Source: Chalara sp. BL73 (Eukaryota > Ascomycota > Leotiomycetes > Helotiales). From it: a DNA stretch of 64,000 nt. The stretch lies in NCBI GenBank assembly GCA_918026815.1, contig CAKJVC010000208.1, forward strand, positions 62,001-126,000, in the 5' to 3' direction. A program made the translations under genes and the position numbers. The number at the start of each line of letters is the position of its first letter. Position 1 is the stretch's first letter. The notes under the pieces are model-generated. The model did no database searches. It was not told where the DNA came from and saw only the letters and a program-made list of their open reading frames with translations. Shown here in pieces: positions 48,461 to 59,469 of the stretch.

Positions 48461-49464
48461 ATGTCTACCTCCACTGCCGAAGAAGCAAGCTCAAAGCTAC
48501 AAACTTACCATGGAAACTGCCACTGTGGCTCCTTCAAATTTAAAGTGGATCTCCCTGAATTGAGAGAAGTTAGTGAATGCAATTGCAGTGTTTGTTTCAG
48601 AAAAGGGTATAAATGGCTGTTCCCAAAGGAAAGCCCCGTGATTGTCGAAAGGGGCGAAGGCACACTCAAAGAGTACACTTTTGGAAATGAAACTATGTCA
48701 CACAAATTTTGTCCAAAATGTGGAACTCCAGTTTTGGCCCAGATAAAGGGTCTTCCTGCCGGGAAGGGGATAGGTTTGAACGTAAGTTGATCTTCATGAG
48801 GGTGAGGATAAATTTGACTTTATGTTAAAACAGGCTCGGAGCTTCATGGATGTTGACCTCTGGTCCTTGAAAGTAAACCAGTAGGTTCTAATTAAATTAT
48901 TGTCGTAAAGTTCAAAATAATGACCCTGAGTTTAGATCTGACGGTGCTGCGCGTGATCCGCAGTACCAACCGCACCGATTTACCGGCGAAAATCCTGTCC
49001 CGACCATAGAAATCGAGAACCCAAAACTCTACACCGGCTCTTGCCACTGCGGCGCTCACACCTTAGCATTCATAGCCAATGGTGCGCTTCCTGGTGGCAA
49101 AGAGTATATCCAGGAATGCGACTGCAGTATCTGTGCCCGGAACGGCACAATCCTCATCTATCCCCACCCCAGCCAAGTTTCCATTACAGACGAGGAAAAG
49201 CTTGCCCTTTATTCGTTTGGGCGCAAGTTTCAGACGCATGACTTTTGTGCGACGTGTGGTGTTGCGATTTGGTTGAAGAAATTAGATATTGGGGAGGAGC
49301 GGTGGAAGGAGGAGCATCCGAATGTGCCGTATGAGCGGCATTTTAGATCAAGACCGTTGAATCTGAGGCTGCTCGACGGGGTAGAGTGGAAGGAGATTGA
49401 GGTGAAGAAGGGGAATTGGAGTAAATTTGGGAACAAATATGTTTGTCCCGAACCAGCCGAGTGA
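48461..49464 (+). CDS. Tandem GFA-domain (CENP-V/GFA) zinc protein, 3 exons
   Basis: Protein with two glutathione-dependent formaldehyde-activating-like domains (PF04828), a small zinc-binding fold. Model: 48461..48781, 48834..48880 and 48936..49464, 298 aa, with introns GTAAGT...ACAG and GTAGGT...TTAG. Domain 1 (about 16-120): GNCHCGSFKFKV with Cys20/Cys22, ECNCSVCFRKG, and FCPKCGTPV. Domain 2 (about 150-250): GSCHCGAHTLAF, ECDCSICARNG and FCATCGVAIW. Each keeps the C-x-C, C-x-C-x2-C and C-x2-C zinc ligands. The enzymatic activity originally assigned to Gfa is disputed, so zinc binding is the safe statement. The tail after domain 2 is Lys/Trp-rich. Intact; it converges with the DUF3445 gene about 200 bp downstream. 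Confidence 0.92.
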
Positions 49465-49666
49465 TTGGTGACTCCGGGCCTCAGGAAATCTACCTAAAAA
49501 ATAAAGCTGTGCTTTCAGTTCCTGGACAAGGATGCTAACAATCGTTGTACAATTCACCAGGGAGATTTTCGCATTACTTGAACGCTTTCCGTGGAAGAGT
49601 ATATTTCTTCATACATACTGTATTCGGTACGACGGTAGTGGAACACGCGATGCCTTTCTTGAGGTT

Positions 49667-51144
49667 CTAAAAGGGATAAGCTCTAACCTCCTCTTCCTTC
49701 TCAAGATCCAATCCGGCATCAATCTGCTCCTGATGCTTTCTGTCTAGATACTCTAGCAGCACATCCCCGTACATCTCTTTTCCCTTATACCTGCTAACAT
49801 CGGATCCCCAACTCCTTACCGCGCTTGCTAACCTTCCAGGTACATACGGCTCCTCGCAGATTTTAGTGATAGGTTCGAAATAAGTCCTAATAGTGAACAC
49901 CACACCACCGCTTCGGGGAAGTCTCCTTAAGCTCTGGCGCTCGGAGCGGAAGTAATGGTGTTCGATAGCTTTGTTTTTCTCAGCTGAAAACCAGCCAACG
50001 GTGCCTTCGGGCCCATCTTCGTCGCCTATACTACTGGACCAGGGGAGGGAGTCATCAACTTGGATGAAATAGTTATTCTTTATCATTCAGCTAGGTTCCT
50101 TGGTCTCTATGGGATCGGAAAATCAAGCGAAACTTACGCGTTGCACTGGTCCGTTCGGTTGTACCCTCCGAAAGAAGTTCATCATCCCCTTCTCCAACTT
50201 CTCCTTAAATCCTGGAACGTCACCACTAGTGTGGATCTCGCTCAACGGCATGCCAAGCTTATCCTCCAGTCTCCAGAACCCCGCGAGTAGGATTGCGCCT
50301 GCAAGTAAATAATACTGCCCATCTTCTTTCTCGAACATAATGGCCAGATCATCCTGCACTAGACGTGCGCACATCTGCATGGGGTCTTCGACTAATGGTC
50401 GCTCGATGATGTTGAAAGACTCTCTAGTCACAGCGTTGTCAATACCAACGGGTGTCCTTTGATACAGTGATGGGTAACGCTGAGGAAGAAAGTCACAAAG
50501 CTCTTCAAGAAGCTCAACTGCGCCGTCGAATGCAGACGGATCAGTATAACAGCACTTCGCGCCACGCTCTGCGATGCGCTGTGCCTTATCGGCGTGATAC
50601 TTTAAGTAATGATTGTCCAGCTCTGTCTTATATTAATGTGGGAGAAATATTCTGTAGAAACGAGAAACATACCTATCCAGTCGTCCCACGAGGTCATGTT
50701 GCGTAGGCCCATGGTAATATGGTATGTCCCGTACCTGAAAGGACGATAGGCTGCTGGCTCTGAGGTGTACACATCCCAATTAGGAGCCGGTGATGCTGCT
50801 GGGCGTTTAAAGTCCACCGGTTCCCATACTGGCACATTATTAGCCGAGAATCGAAAAATATGAAGAAGGAACTGACCTCCCGGCTTTCTTAGTGGGGCTT
50901 TGAAGCTCCTCGTAGAAGGTGCGAGTTTCTCGAGCTGAGGAGTGGGCGGTACTTCTATTCTAGATCTTCTTAATCTGAGATAACTATACCCTCGGAATAA
51001 GAGCCATATCAGGACAACGGATGAAAAAGATCCATATAGCAGAAATTTAGAATGCTCAATTGTTGTCTGAACCATCAGCGAGGATTTGGTCTCCTCGAAA
51101 ATCTGATTAGCAAGTTCGCCACATTTATGAAGATTTCTGTTCAT
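49667..51144 (-). CDS. DUF3445 (heme-dependent oxidative N-demethylase-like) protein with N-terminal membrane anchor
   Basis: Member of the DUF3445/HDOD family (PF11927). A bacterial relative is a heme-dependent oxidative N-demethylase of dimethylamine; fungal members are unstudied as far as I know. Minus-strand model: 51144..50877, 50828..50673, 50622..50138 and 50077..49667, 439 aa, all junctions in frame. Residues about 25-50 contain a hydrophobic helix (FLLYGSFSSVVLIWLLF) followed by basic RLRRSR, so it is probably membrane-anchored. The core begins PGVWEPVDFKRP, then PFRYGTYHITMGLRNM, WIELDNHYLKYHADKAQRI, FLPQRYPSLYQ, LLAGAILLAGFWRLEDKLG and the C-terminal LRRLPRSGGVVFTIRTYF. ATG 51144 is preferred; an internal ATG at 51076 would still keep the anchor. 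Substrate unknown. Confidence 0.85.
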
Positions 51145-51875
51145 TTTCTGGCTTGAGAGAAGATGAAACTGGAGTATTGAGTCAGGAAATGTCTTTTCTG
51201 CAAATGAGCATTGAATTTTATGCACGTTTGTGCCACGAAAAGATATTTATCTGATTTTGATCCCCTGCCATAGATATAGAACATACGATGATCGATAAGA
51301 GTAACAAACATCCAAAACTGCGGGGTTCATTATTATACCCCACCATCGTAATATGTGAGAGACCTTGGTAGGACCTCCCTCCCACACTTGGGGATTTTAT
51401 ATCCCGATTAGGCGTAGGGAAACTCTTATCAACCACTCACATTGCCACAGCATTGGCATTCTGCAACCGGTAATAAAGTACAAAACGTTGGAATCTGAAG
51501 ACGGAAACGGTGAAGTCATGTGTTTCTATATCCCTATTAATTTCAATACATCATATATCGAATCTAGAGATGATGAAAGTAGGTCATGAACACGTGACTG
51601 ACAAATTGGGTGTATTGAACCCCTTGTTAAGCGACAATCTTCTACGTACAACTAAGCCAGCAAGAAGAATTGCACTTATTAAACCTCCGCTCTTGTCAGT
51701 ATTATCATACTCGCTCTTTGAAGACGAAGAGTCGTTGGGAGGAATGTATGGACATGTCCTATCAGGTACATCTTTGAATCACGACCATCTCTTTTGTGCC
51801 TTGAACACGATAGTATTTCTGCCGCACAATAAGTGTACCATTTTGTGAAATTTCATTTACATATATATCGTATTT
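51145..51875. other. Intergenic
   Basis: 731 bp between two minus-strand genes: the promoter of the DUF3445 gene and the NAF1 3' UTR. A 112-codon plus-strand frame at 51510-51848 has no motif and lies antisense to these regions; not called. Confidence 0.4.
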
Positions 51876-53819
51876 TCAGCGACTCGGGCCTCCAGGTGGA
51901 TTCGGTTGCCGATTGGGATAATTTTGTTGATTTTGCTGGCTCGGCACAGCCAGTTGACCAGCTGGGAAGAAATTTGGATTAATATACGCTCCTGTGAATG
52001 CATTCAACGGGGGTGGTGGTGGTGGAGGGTATGTTTGTGCTGGGCTAGGAAACCCATTGCCAGATTGCCCAGGGTATGGTGGTGGTTGCCACATCTGGGT
52101 CTGTTGTGGTGAGTATGAAGTCAAATTTCCTGCTCCAGATGAAGTAGTAGGCGCTATATGCTGTGGCCACTGACTAAATTGCGATGCAGGAGGCTGCTGT
52201 GGACTGTAGGTCGGTGCTGATTGATTGGCTTGCCCTGGATAACCATAATTCTGCGAAGACGGCGGATTGATTCTATTTGAGTAGTTTCCCTGCAATTGAA
52301 AGTTGCCGCCTCCTCGGCGGTTTTCATAGCCACCTCTGCCTCGTCCGCGATCACCTCCTCTGCCTCTGCTGTACTCACTTCCTCTGCCGTTGAATCGCCC
52401 GCCTCGGCCACCATTCCACCCCTGCTTATCGCTACCTGTATTAGAGTCCCAGCCTCCAGTATCTCTACCCGCACCATTCTGAAAGCCTACAGGGCGTTGC
52501 AAAGGTGTATAACCATCTGTATCTGTATCATCATAATTCAGCTCCGACTTACCAGCAGAAGTGCGGCCTTGCTGCGAATTGTGCCCGCTATGGCCAGCAA
52601 TGTCTTGCCTAGATTTGCCACCTCGCATCCTATCCTTATTCTTTTCCCTATTCTTCTCCTTCTGTCGGGCTTTGAATGCTCTTTCTTCCTCATCGTCGGA
52701 AAACTCCATTTCCTTATCATCAACTTCCTCGTCGTGGATATTCGACGCATCCGTTCCCTTGAACCTTCGTAGGTCATTGGGAAAGACATATTTGGCATGC
52801 AGCTCAGAATAGAATACCAAAGTTCCCTTGGATAACCTGGCCTTGGTAACTTCTGCGGCATCCTTGAAGCGCATGGTATAGAATGGTTGTGGAACTGGGC
52901 CAAAGACATCCGAAATTGCTGCAATGACGATCCGATCCTGTGAACATAGCACCGATCCAGTATCCAGTCGAGGAACTTCACCCGACTCTCCAGCTTTAAT
53001 AGTCACAGTTGTGACAGGACCTTCCACAATGGTCAAGACCTCACCTAGCTCATGTATCTTCATCTCAGGTGTAATTGTAACATCCGGCTTAGGCAGAACT
53101 TCTTCGTCTATTTCGTTCTTGGTTTGTATTGGTTCCTTGAAGCCCTTCGTGCTTGGACCTTCATCATCTGAGCCGCCTTCATCCATAAGAATCCTAGCTT
53201 GCTCTGCCACAGTTAGGCGCTTGAAGGAATCGTCGCCTTCTTCGCTATCATCGTCAGAAGATTCAGAGTCACTAGAGGAGTCGGATGATGACAATGGATC
53301 AGAATCTTCCTCCCACTCTGGATGTTCAGATTCCACGGCTTGGGTTCCATTCTGAGGAAACGCTGCAACACCAACAGCAAGTAAATCGGCTTGAGGATGC
53401 TCATCAGAAGCTTGCGTCTCCATCAATGATAAATCGAGTTGTAGGGGAGTATTCTCGGATACCGTCGCCTGCACAGCAGAAGCAAGCTCCTCTACAATTG
53501 GTGCATCAGATTGCAGGGAGATATGCTCAAATGTCGTCGCCGGCACATGAGGTACTTGTGCATCCGTCATTGGCAGATCAGGCTTCTGAAGAACGTTTTC
53601 AGATGCGATTTCCTGCTCCGCAGGTGCTGCTTGGACTAATTGATTGAGCTGAGATAATCCAGTGGGCATTTCTGAGTCTCCATGCTGAATTTCTTCAATT
53701 AGAGGAGGGTCTAGGTTATTTAAAAGAGCTTCCAAAGCATGAGTGATCGGAGGAGGACTGCTGGTCGTGATCGGATTATGTTGTCCATCCCCAGGTGTAC
53801 CCATTATTATATATTCCAA
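51876..53819 (-). CDS. NAF1: H/ACA RNP assembly factor NAF1 (single exon)
   Basis: Nuclear assembly factor for box H/ACA small nucleolar ribonucleoproteins; it occupies the Gar1 site on Cbf5/dyskerin until Gar1 replaces it. One uninterrupted frame of 647 aa. The N-terminal 200 residues are acidic and low-complexity, ending in DSSSDSESSDDDSEEGDD. The Gar1/Naf1 domain (PF04410) follows at about residues 250-360: KIHELGEVLTIVEGPVTTVT, SVLCSQDRIVIAAISDVFGP and LSKGTLVFYSELHAKYVFP. Then come an acidic-basic linker (DDKEMEFSDDEEERAFKARQ), an RGG-box cluster (about 470-510, many RGRGG units) and a Gln/Pro-rich tail. Order and content match fungal Naf1. Two ATGs (53819 and 53804) are possible starts; the first is used. 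Divergent with ALG9. Confidence 0.95.
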   Translation of the reverse strand: MEYIIMGTPGDGQHNPITTSSPPPITHALEALLNNLDPPLIEEIQHGDSEMPTGLSQLNQLVQAAPAEQEIASENVLQKPDLPMTDAQVPHVPATTFEHISLQSDAPIVEELASAVQATVSENTPLQLDLSLMETQASDEHPQADLLAVGVAAFPQNGTQAVESEHPEWEEDSDPLSSSDSSSDSESSDDDSEEGDDSFKRLTVAEQARILMDEGGSDDEGPSTKGFKEPIQTKNEIDEEVLPKPDVTITPEMKIHELGEVLTIVEGPVTTVTIKAGESGEVPRLDTGSVLCSQDRIVIAAISDVFGPVPQPFYTMRFKDAAEVTKARLSKGTLVFYSELHAKYVFPNDLRRFKGTDASNIHDEEVDDKEMEFSDDEEERAFKARQKEKNREKNKDRMRGGKSRQDIAGHSGHNSQQGRTSAGKSELNYDDTDTDGYTPLQRPVGFQNGAGRDTGGWDSNTGSDKQGWNGGRGGRFNGRGSEYSRGRGGDRGRGRGGYENRRGGGNFQLQGNYSNRINPPSSQNYGYPGQANQSAPTYSPQQPPASQFSQWPQHIAPTTSSGAGNLTSYSPQQTQMWQPPPYPGQSGNGFPSPAQTYPPPPPPPLNAFTGAYINPNFFPAGQLAVPSQQNQQNYPNRQPNPPGGPSR

Positions 53820-54152
53820 CTTATGTATTAAGCCCGATATACCGTCTTTATTTTCCTAGCGTGTCTAAGAATAGTGGCTGGCGCACGTGGAAATGCTTTG
53901 AAGTGACTGTGAAGTGACTATCTTTCGATTTATTTTCTTGAGAAAATGTCTTTGATAAATTCTAATGCAGGCAGAATAAGCTCAGACCGCCTCATAACCT
54001 CGACCGCCTGCCCTTCTTAGCGACGTATGTAGATTTATCGCGGTAACTAAAGCCACTCCACGGCAAGGCTCTACTGTGAATAGCCTCGTCATGGCTAGCC
54101 GGGAAATAGCCTCTTCATTGTCCTTCACCCTTTGTTCCTATGTAAAGAAGTC
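53820..54152. promoter_or_regulatory. Shared divergent promoter NAF1 / ALG9
   Basis: Only 333 bp separate the start codons of two housekeeping genes facing away from each other, so this interval must drive both or house their 5' UTRs. I recognise no named operator. Positions 53951-54150 are CT-rich toward ALG9. Confidence 0.6.
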
Positions 54153-56344
54153 ATGCCGTTGGGTAATGAATCAACTTCAAACCGAGGCACAGCAGCAGCT
54201 GCTGATGCCATCGCGCGTCATCAACAGCAGCAACAGCGGCAGCGGCAGCAACAACGAGCCAAGAGGAAGTTTGTTAATCCATCCACTAGAACTCGTAATC
54301 GAAAGACTAATTAGCAACTTTCTCCAGACCCGCGACACCCTTTGCGGTGAAGCCCATCGGTGCATTCTACATCTTCTTCGCCGCGAACATCCTGGCAGCT
54401 ATATTTGCGCCAATACAGGACTGTGACGAGACGTTCAATTACTGGGAGCCAACACATTATATCAGCCACGGCTATGGCTTACAGACCTGGGAATACTCTC
54501 CAGAATATGCTATTCGAAGCTGGACATACATATCTTTACATGCCCTGTTTGGGAGCTTCAGACGATTGCTACCATTCCCTTCTAAAGTATGCACCATCGC
54601 AATTTTTCTTACTATTAGCTCTATACGTCCTTGGAACTGTCGAGATGAATTATGATGACTGGAATGGAAAACATTTGGATTTGTAGATTTCGCTGGATCG
54701 AGCAGGGGCATACTCTACAAACCCACAATTAGCCAAACACTCATTTATGTTCAAGTCAGCTAACATCATATAGGTTGCGGAATTTTATTTTATTCGATAC
54801 GTCTTAGCTTTTGTCTGTGCTCTTTGCCAAACACAAATGTTTCGTGTTGTCAACAATGTGTTGAACCCTCGTGTTGCTCTATTTTTCATGATGGCTATGA
54901 TATTTAGCCCAGGCATGTTTCACGCATCTGCAGCATTCCTCCCTTCCAGTTTCGCAATGTATACTACAATGCTGGGAATGTCCGCATTCATGAACTGGAA
55001 AGGCGGTCTAAAGACTGCTCAAGGCATGTTCTGGTTTGCGTTAGGAGGCGTGCTTGGTTGGCCTTTCTCAATAGCATTGTCAGCGCCATTTTTGTTCGAG
55101 GCAGTGCTTTTCGCTAGTTTGACAAGCAAAGATGATTTCATTGAAGCCATCATGAGCTTTCTGCGTGGGTTTGTTGCAGGGCTCCTTGTTTTGGTGAGCT
55201 TCAAATCATATTCTGCCTTTTCCCTCTCTGACTAGTCATAGCTTTTTGAATTCTTGATTTCAGGATTCTTCTACAAGAAGCTAGTAGTTGTCCCGCTCAA
55301 CATTATTCTCTATAACATTTTCAGCGGCGCTGGGAAAGGACCAGATATATTTGGGACCGAGCCATGGCACTTTTACATCCGCAATCTGCTCCTCAACTTC
55401 AACATCTGGTTTGTCCTGGCCGTTGCAGCACTGCCACTCTTTGTTTTGAAAAAGCTTCTCTCGCGGTCGGTACAAGATCGCGGCGTCATTACTGGTCTGC
55501 GGAGCATAATTTTCATCTCCCCATTTTACCTGTGGCTTGGTATCTTCAGCTTCCAACCGCATAAAGAAGAGAGGTTCATGTATCCCATGTACCCTGCCTT
55601 AGCGCTTAATGCTGCAATGTCTCTTCACCTCATTCTTGCAACCTTCGGCAATACAGATCCGAAAACTTTCTCTGGAGCGATACCTCCCAGGCTCAAATTA
55701 CTTGTGGTGAGCATTTTCATGTTGGCATCTGTGGATATTGGGCTTGCTCGTATATATGGGATCTACACAGCATATTCCGCTCCTCTAAGGATATATCTGC
55801 CTCTTCAGGACAGCACGTTGGGTTTGCCTGGCGATTCTGTCTGCATTGGCAAAGAGTGGTATCGATTTCCAAGCCAATATCACCTGCCCAGGGAGATGCG
55901 GGCGAAATTCGTCAAAAGCGAGTTCAGCGGCTTACTGCCAGGAGAGTTCTCAGAGGCCAAAACCGGATTTGGCTTTTGGTCCGGTGCGTGGCTCATGCCA
56001 TCTGGGATGAACGACGAAAATATCGAGGATTTGGGCAAATATGTAAGTGATAACTTTGGATCAAGGCTACCTTCGCTAATTTTCCCCAGGCTGACTTACG
56101 GACTTGCCACTTCTTGGTGGATACATATTACCCAGGGGCGAAAGCGTCTAATCTAGAGCCCAATTATGTTACAGATACAGAAACGTGGGAGCGCATTTCG
56201 TGCTTTCCATTCCTGGATGCTTCCCGGACACATATGCTTGGACGGACACTCTGGTTACCAGATTCCGATATCGTTCCGGACAGATTCAGGAGAAGATGGG
56301 GGGAACATTGCTTATTGAAACGCAAAGATAAAGCTTCTCTATGA
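54153..56344 (+). CDS. ALG9: Dolichyl-P-Man alpha-1,2-mannosyltransferase ALG9 (5 exons)
   Basis: ER-membrane GT22 glycosyltransferase that adds the seventh and ninth mannoses to the lipid-linked N-glycan precursor, using dolichol-phosphate-mannose. Model: 54153..54268, 54328..54586, 54774..55193, 55242..56042 and 56090..56344, 616 aa. Exon 1 codes for a Gln/Arg-rich cytoplasmic N-terminus and is joined through a 59-bp intron (GTTTGT...CTCCAG, branch GACTAATT). Signature motifs: the luminal D-C-D-E-T-F-N-Y-W-E-P loop, THYISHGYGLQTWEYSPEYA, SAAFLPSSFAMY, KLVVVPLNIILYNIFSG, and HKEERFMYP, the GT22 HKEERF motif. The C-terminal domain has TWERISCFPFLDASRT and WGEHCLLKRK. The second intron (187 bp) is longest. 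Length and motif order fit ALG9 rather than ALG12 or PIG-B. Intact. Confidence 0.95.
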
Positions 56345-56729
56345 GCTGGGAAATTCAAACCTGTATACTATTGTATGATCGAGAAACGTATAATACTAAG
56401 TTTATCAATCGAGCTAAATCAATAGGCCCACGTGATTTTCTCGGAGTTCTCCCACCGCCAATCCTTGAGTCACGGTATCCTTCAAAACTCCGTCCCTGAA
56501 TCAGGCTAATTGTTGTACCAGAAAAGCCACCTTTCACGTCCGCGAGACCACAACTTAAACATGGTTCATCAATCCGGGATGACGGTATAATTCCCCCTGG
56601 CCGGTGATATCGGCCCGGGCGTGCCACGCCAGAAAGCTTCAAAAGAAATCCGTATCCTTTCAAGATGCTGGAAAGCTTAAATTTCATTGAGGCTTGGTGG
56701 TACTCCTGTATATATGCTATATCCTAAAA
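56345..56729. promoter_or_regulatory. Intergenic, upstream of CBM1 gene
   Basis: 385 bp between ALG9 and the CBM1 gene. A TATATATGCTATAT stretch about 20 bp before ATG 56730 may serve as a TATA-like element. Nothing else recognised. Confidence 0.4.
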
Positions 56730-57792
56730 ATGTTTTCTTCGATCGTGCTTTTGTTGGGTGCGGTTGGGTCCGTATATGGACAGGCTGGTGCTTATGCACA
56801 ATGTACGTTTTGTGGTTGCATATTGAAACGTATAGACCCTAACGTGATGTCAGGTGGAGGGAAGGGCTGGTCCGGAGCAACTACTTGTGTTTCTGGCTTC
56901 GTCTGCACCTATTCTAAGTATAACCCACGGATATCTATTTCTGAAACCTTAACTAACATGCCCCAGTGAATGTCCGTATACTCTTCTTGTTCGTCCTTTG
57001 GTAAGCTTCTAACATGAACAAAAGTCTACTCGCAATGTCTTCCAGGGACAGCACCAGCACCAACAACTACAACGGGAGGCGGAGCATCACCAACTACTAC
57101 AGGTGGCACTGGAAGCACAGCATATCCAGGGACAACTTTGCAGTCCGGCTACTACTGGATTCGAGCTGTGGTCGATCCAAACTACCATAAATATCTACAA
57201 ACTTCCCCCCAATAGTAAGTTAAAATAACTCAAGAGTTTTGGAGTTGATACTGACTTTCCGTCAAGTGTGCCAGGAACTGCAATTTTAGGGTCGTACACC
57301 ACCGCTGGACAATTCCAGGTGGTGTCTGGGCAGCTTGTTGAGCTAATTGATGGAGGAAAACTCTATGGCATGCTTAAAATCCATCTTGGCATTATCTTAT
57401 CTGGTATGCAAAAACTCTAACTGAATTATTACAGCGAATGTGATTCCATCCTCGGATACCACAAAACTTGCTGTCACATTCAACACGACTCAGAACACAT
57501 ACGGCACCTTCGCATGGAGCGGTGATGCACTGCAATGGAGTATTCCTAGCATCAACCGCCCGAATCTTAGTGCATGGCTTGTGTGTGCGAACCAGGCACT
57601 GTTTGTAAACCTAGGCAGCTATGGATACCAGACCCCCGCTGGGTGTGCGGATCAAACCGTGAGTGATCTCGGCCTTAAGGTTGTATTTGTCGATGGTAGA
57701 GCGTTTGCTGATCTTTATATTCTGTATAGATCCATTATTATAACGATGCTCACGCGAACAGCCGAAGAGGGAAACGCAATTCTCTGAAATAA
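56730..57792 (+). pseudogene. Secreted CBM1 (cellulose-binding) protein, apparent 1-nt frameshift
   Basis: Secreted protein with a fungal cellulose-binding module (CBM1), a Thr/Gly linker and an uncharacterised C-terminal domain. Signal peptide [17 protein letters not shown]. Exons 56730..56802 and 56854..56917 give [20 protein letters not shown] and TYS, a typical CBM1. In exon 3 (56967..57000) the expected last part of the module (VYSSC) lies one frame away from the join. The linker in exon 4 (from 57046, TAPAPTTTTGGGASP) requires that shifted frame, so one base seems lost near 56970. Later exons read SGYYWIRAVVDPNYHKYLQ, GTAILGSYTTAGQFQVVSGQ, NVIPSSDTTKLAVTFN and GYQTPAGCADQT-IHYYNDAHAN, all open. 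One intron (57367..57434) would be GC-AG. It is either a recent pseudogene, a read error or a splice form I missed. Confidence 0.65.
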
Positions 57793-58010
57793 GCTGGTAC
57801 GGAGAGATTTGAATAAATCAATTTGTAAGGAAGAGCTCGTTATATATATGGGTATTTGAACAGTCTTACAATTGTTCCTGCCAATGTACATATTTGCGAT
57901 CGCACATATATTGTATGTCTCATGGTAAATGCATTTTCCCAATTCTTTAGCTCCAGATCAGTTATCTCAAGCCCTCCCAATATCCTGATAGTGATGCCCA
58001 AATGACATGT

Positions 58011-59469
58011 TCACGCCCATGCACCAACAGTACTCATCCCAGCAGCGCCTAGAAATACAACAAAGCAGGCACCAACTCTCTTCTTACCTCTTAATGTCTT
58101 TTATTATAAATGGTTAGCCAGAGAATCAAAATGATTGTGAGTGGGGTAAGAACATAGGAGTTTAGACCCACCTCCCAGCTTTCATCGCTCAAAAAATCTT
58201 CCGCCATCAACTCTACCAAACTTGCAAAGATGAGCAAGCCCGAAGATATTGCATTCATAATACCGACCATTAGTAATCCAGCCTTGGATGCGGGGTCGTA
58301 AGACGTATGGAGAATCAGGCCAATAGCCTGGCCAATTGGTGTTCTATAGCTCGTTAGACAGTACAACGAGAAATTGATCAGAAGGGGGGTCTTACGTGCA
58401 GCCATAGGCGATAGCCATGAGCCAGGGTTGCACTGATTTCTTGTCCCATGAAAGAGCAGCTATTCGGGACCCTAAAGCGAGACCTTCGAACAGTTCTGGG
58501 TGGTAGTTAGCCTCTGCATCTGAAACGCATTTCCTGAAATTAGTGTCAATATAGAAGAAACCTACGATGAAAGGTTATGGCGATTAAGAGCACTACAAAG
58601 TCGCTTCCAATAGCTACGCTCAAGGCGATACCAATGAATACGCTATGAAACAAGATTCCCAGCTCCAACAATAAGCATTGTAAAAGAGCCTTCTTCTTCA
58701 CCTGAACTGCATCTTCTTCTTTGCTGATCTCACCCTTCAGCTCGACCTTTGGTGTTACTTCGGCTTTCGAAGGCTCAGATTCCTCAATCTGATCCAGTCT
58801 TGTGCTCTCATTTGCGATCCGTTGAATCTCCCGACTAGTGCTATTAGATCTAGTGCGCCTAGGCCCAACAATGCCATAAGTCTCATATTGTGGCCGTTGC
58901 CTCTTTGTGCTCTCATTTTCAGGCTTGACGTCATGATTGAAGGGACAACCTTGGTCTATATATGCACAGCGACCATAAACAATCGCATTCCTGCAAATCA
59001 CCTTCTTTTCGCCTGCTCCTCTATCAGTATCACTGTCAGCCATTGCATCACGTGATGACGAATCCGGACCAGAGCGCTCGGTGGTGGGCGTTGAACAAAC
59101 ATGATGTCCTCGTGAAAACACCATCTCCACAACGGTGACGAAGAAAACTGCTGCCAAGCTAATGGCTCCAGCCATAGCTGGATATGTATCGCTCCAAAAC
59201 GGGCCAAGACATTTGTCTGTCAGGCTGATGAAGGCAGTTGGCAAAAGGTGTACAAAAGCTGTTGCCAGAAGAACACCTGTCCCGAAATGACGAGCAAGAA
59301 AGAGAAAACTGGGCGGAATCCGCAGGCGCGGAAATCTGACTGCTAGAATTGGGAAAGCACAGGCCGTTGAAGAGACGAAGAGGATGATGAACAAAGCACC
59401 GATGTGGAAGGGCATGTTATAGTCTTGGCAATTTCCAGGGCCATTGCCACAAATAACAGGCTCGCTCAT
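58011..59469 (-). CDS. ZIP-family zinc transporter with a CCCH zinc-finger insertion (4 exons)
   Basis: ZIP (ZRT/IRT-like) metal transporter importing Zn2+ into the cytosol. Minus-strand model: 59469..58566, 58495..58396, 58343..58172 and 58097..58011, 420 aa, all introns GT-AG. TM1-3 lie in residues about 18-125 (HIGALFIILFVSSTACAFPI, GTGVLLATAFVHLLP). A 150-residue cytoplasmic loop follows. TM4-5 carry the metal-binding LGILFHSVFIGIALSVAIG and AITFHQLFEGLALGSRIAAL, then TPIGQAIGL and MNAISSGLLIFASLVELMAED. The last exon restores the family end TLRGKKRVGACFV to GAWA. Within the loop, Cys159, Cys168, Cys175 and His179 form a C-x8-C-x6-C-x3-H motif (CRNAIVYGRCAYIDQGC then PFNHD), almost the PAN3 finger. 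The upstream region has a likely 5' UTR intron (59586-59684). Confidence 0.92.

Noticed and set aside
52296..52772. 158-codon hydrophobic plus-strand frame
   Set aside because: Exact antisense of the RGG/acidic part of NAF1, whose low-complexity sequence creates long shadow frames.
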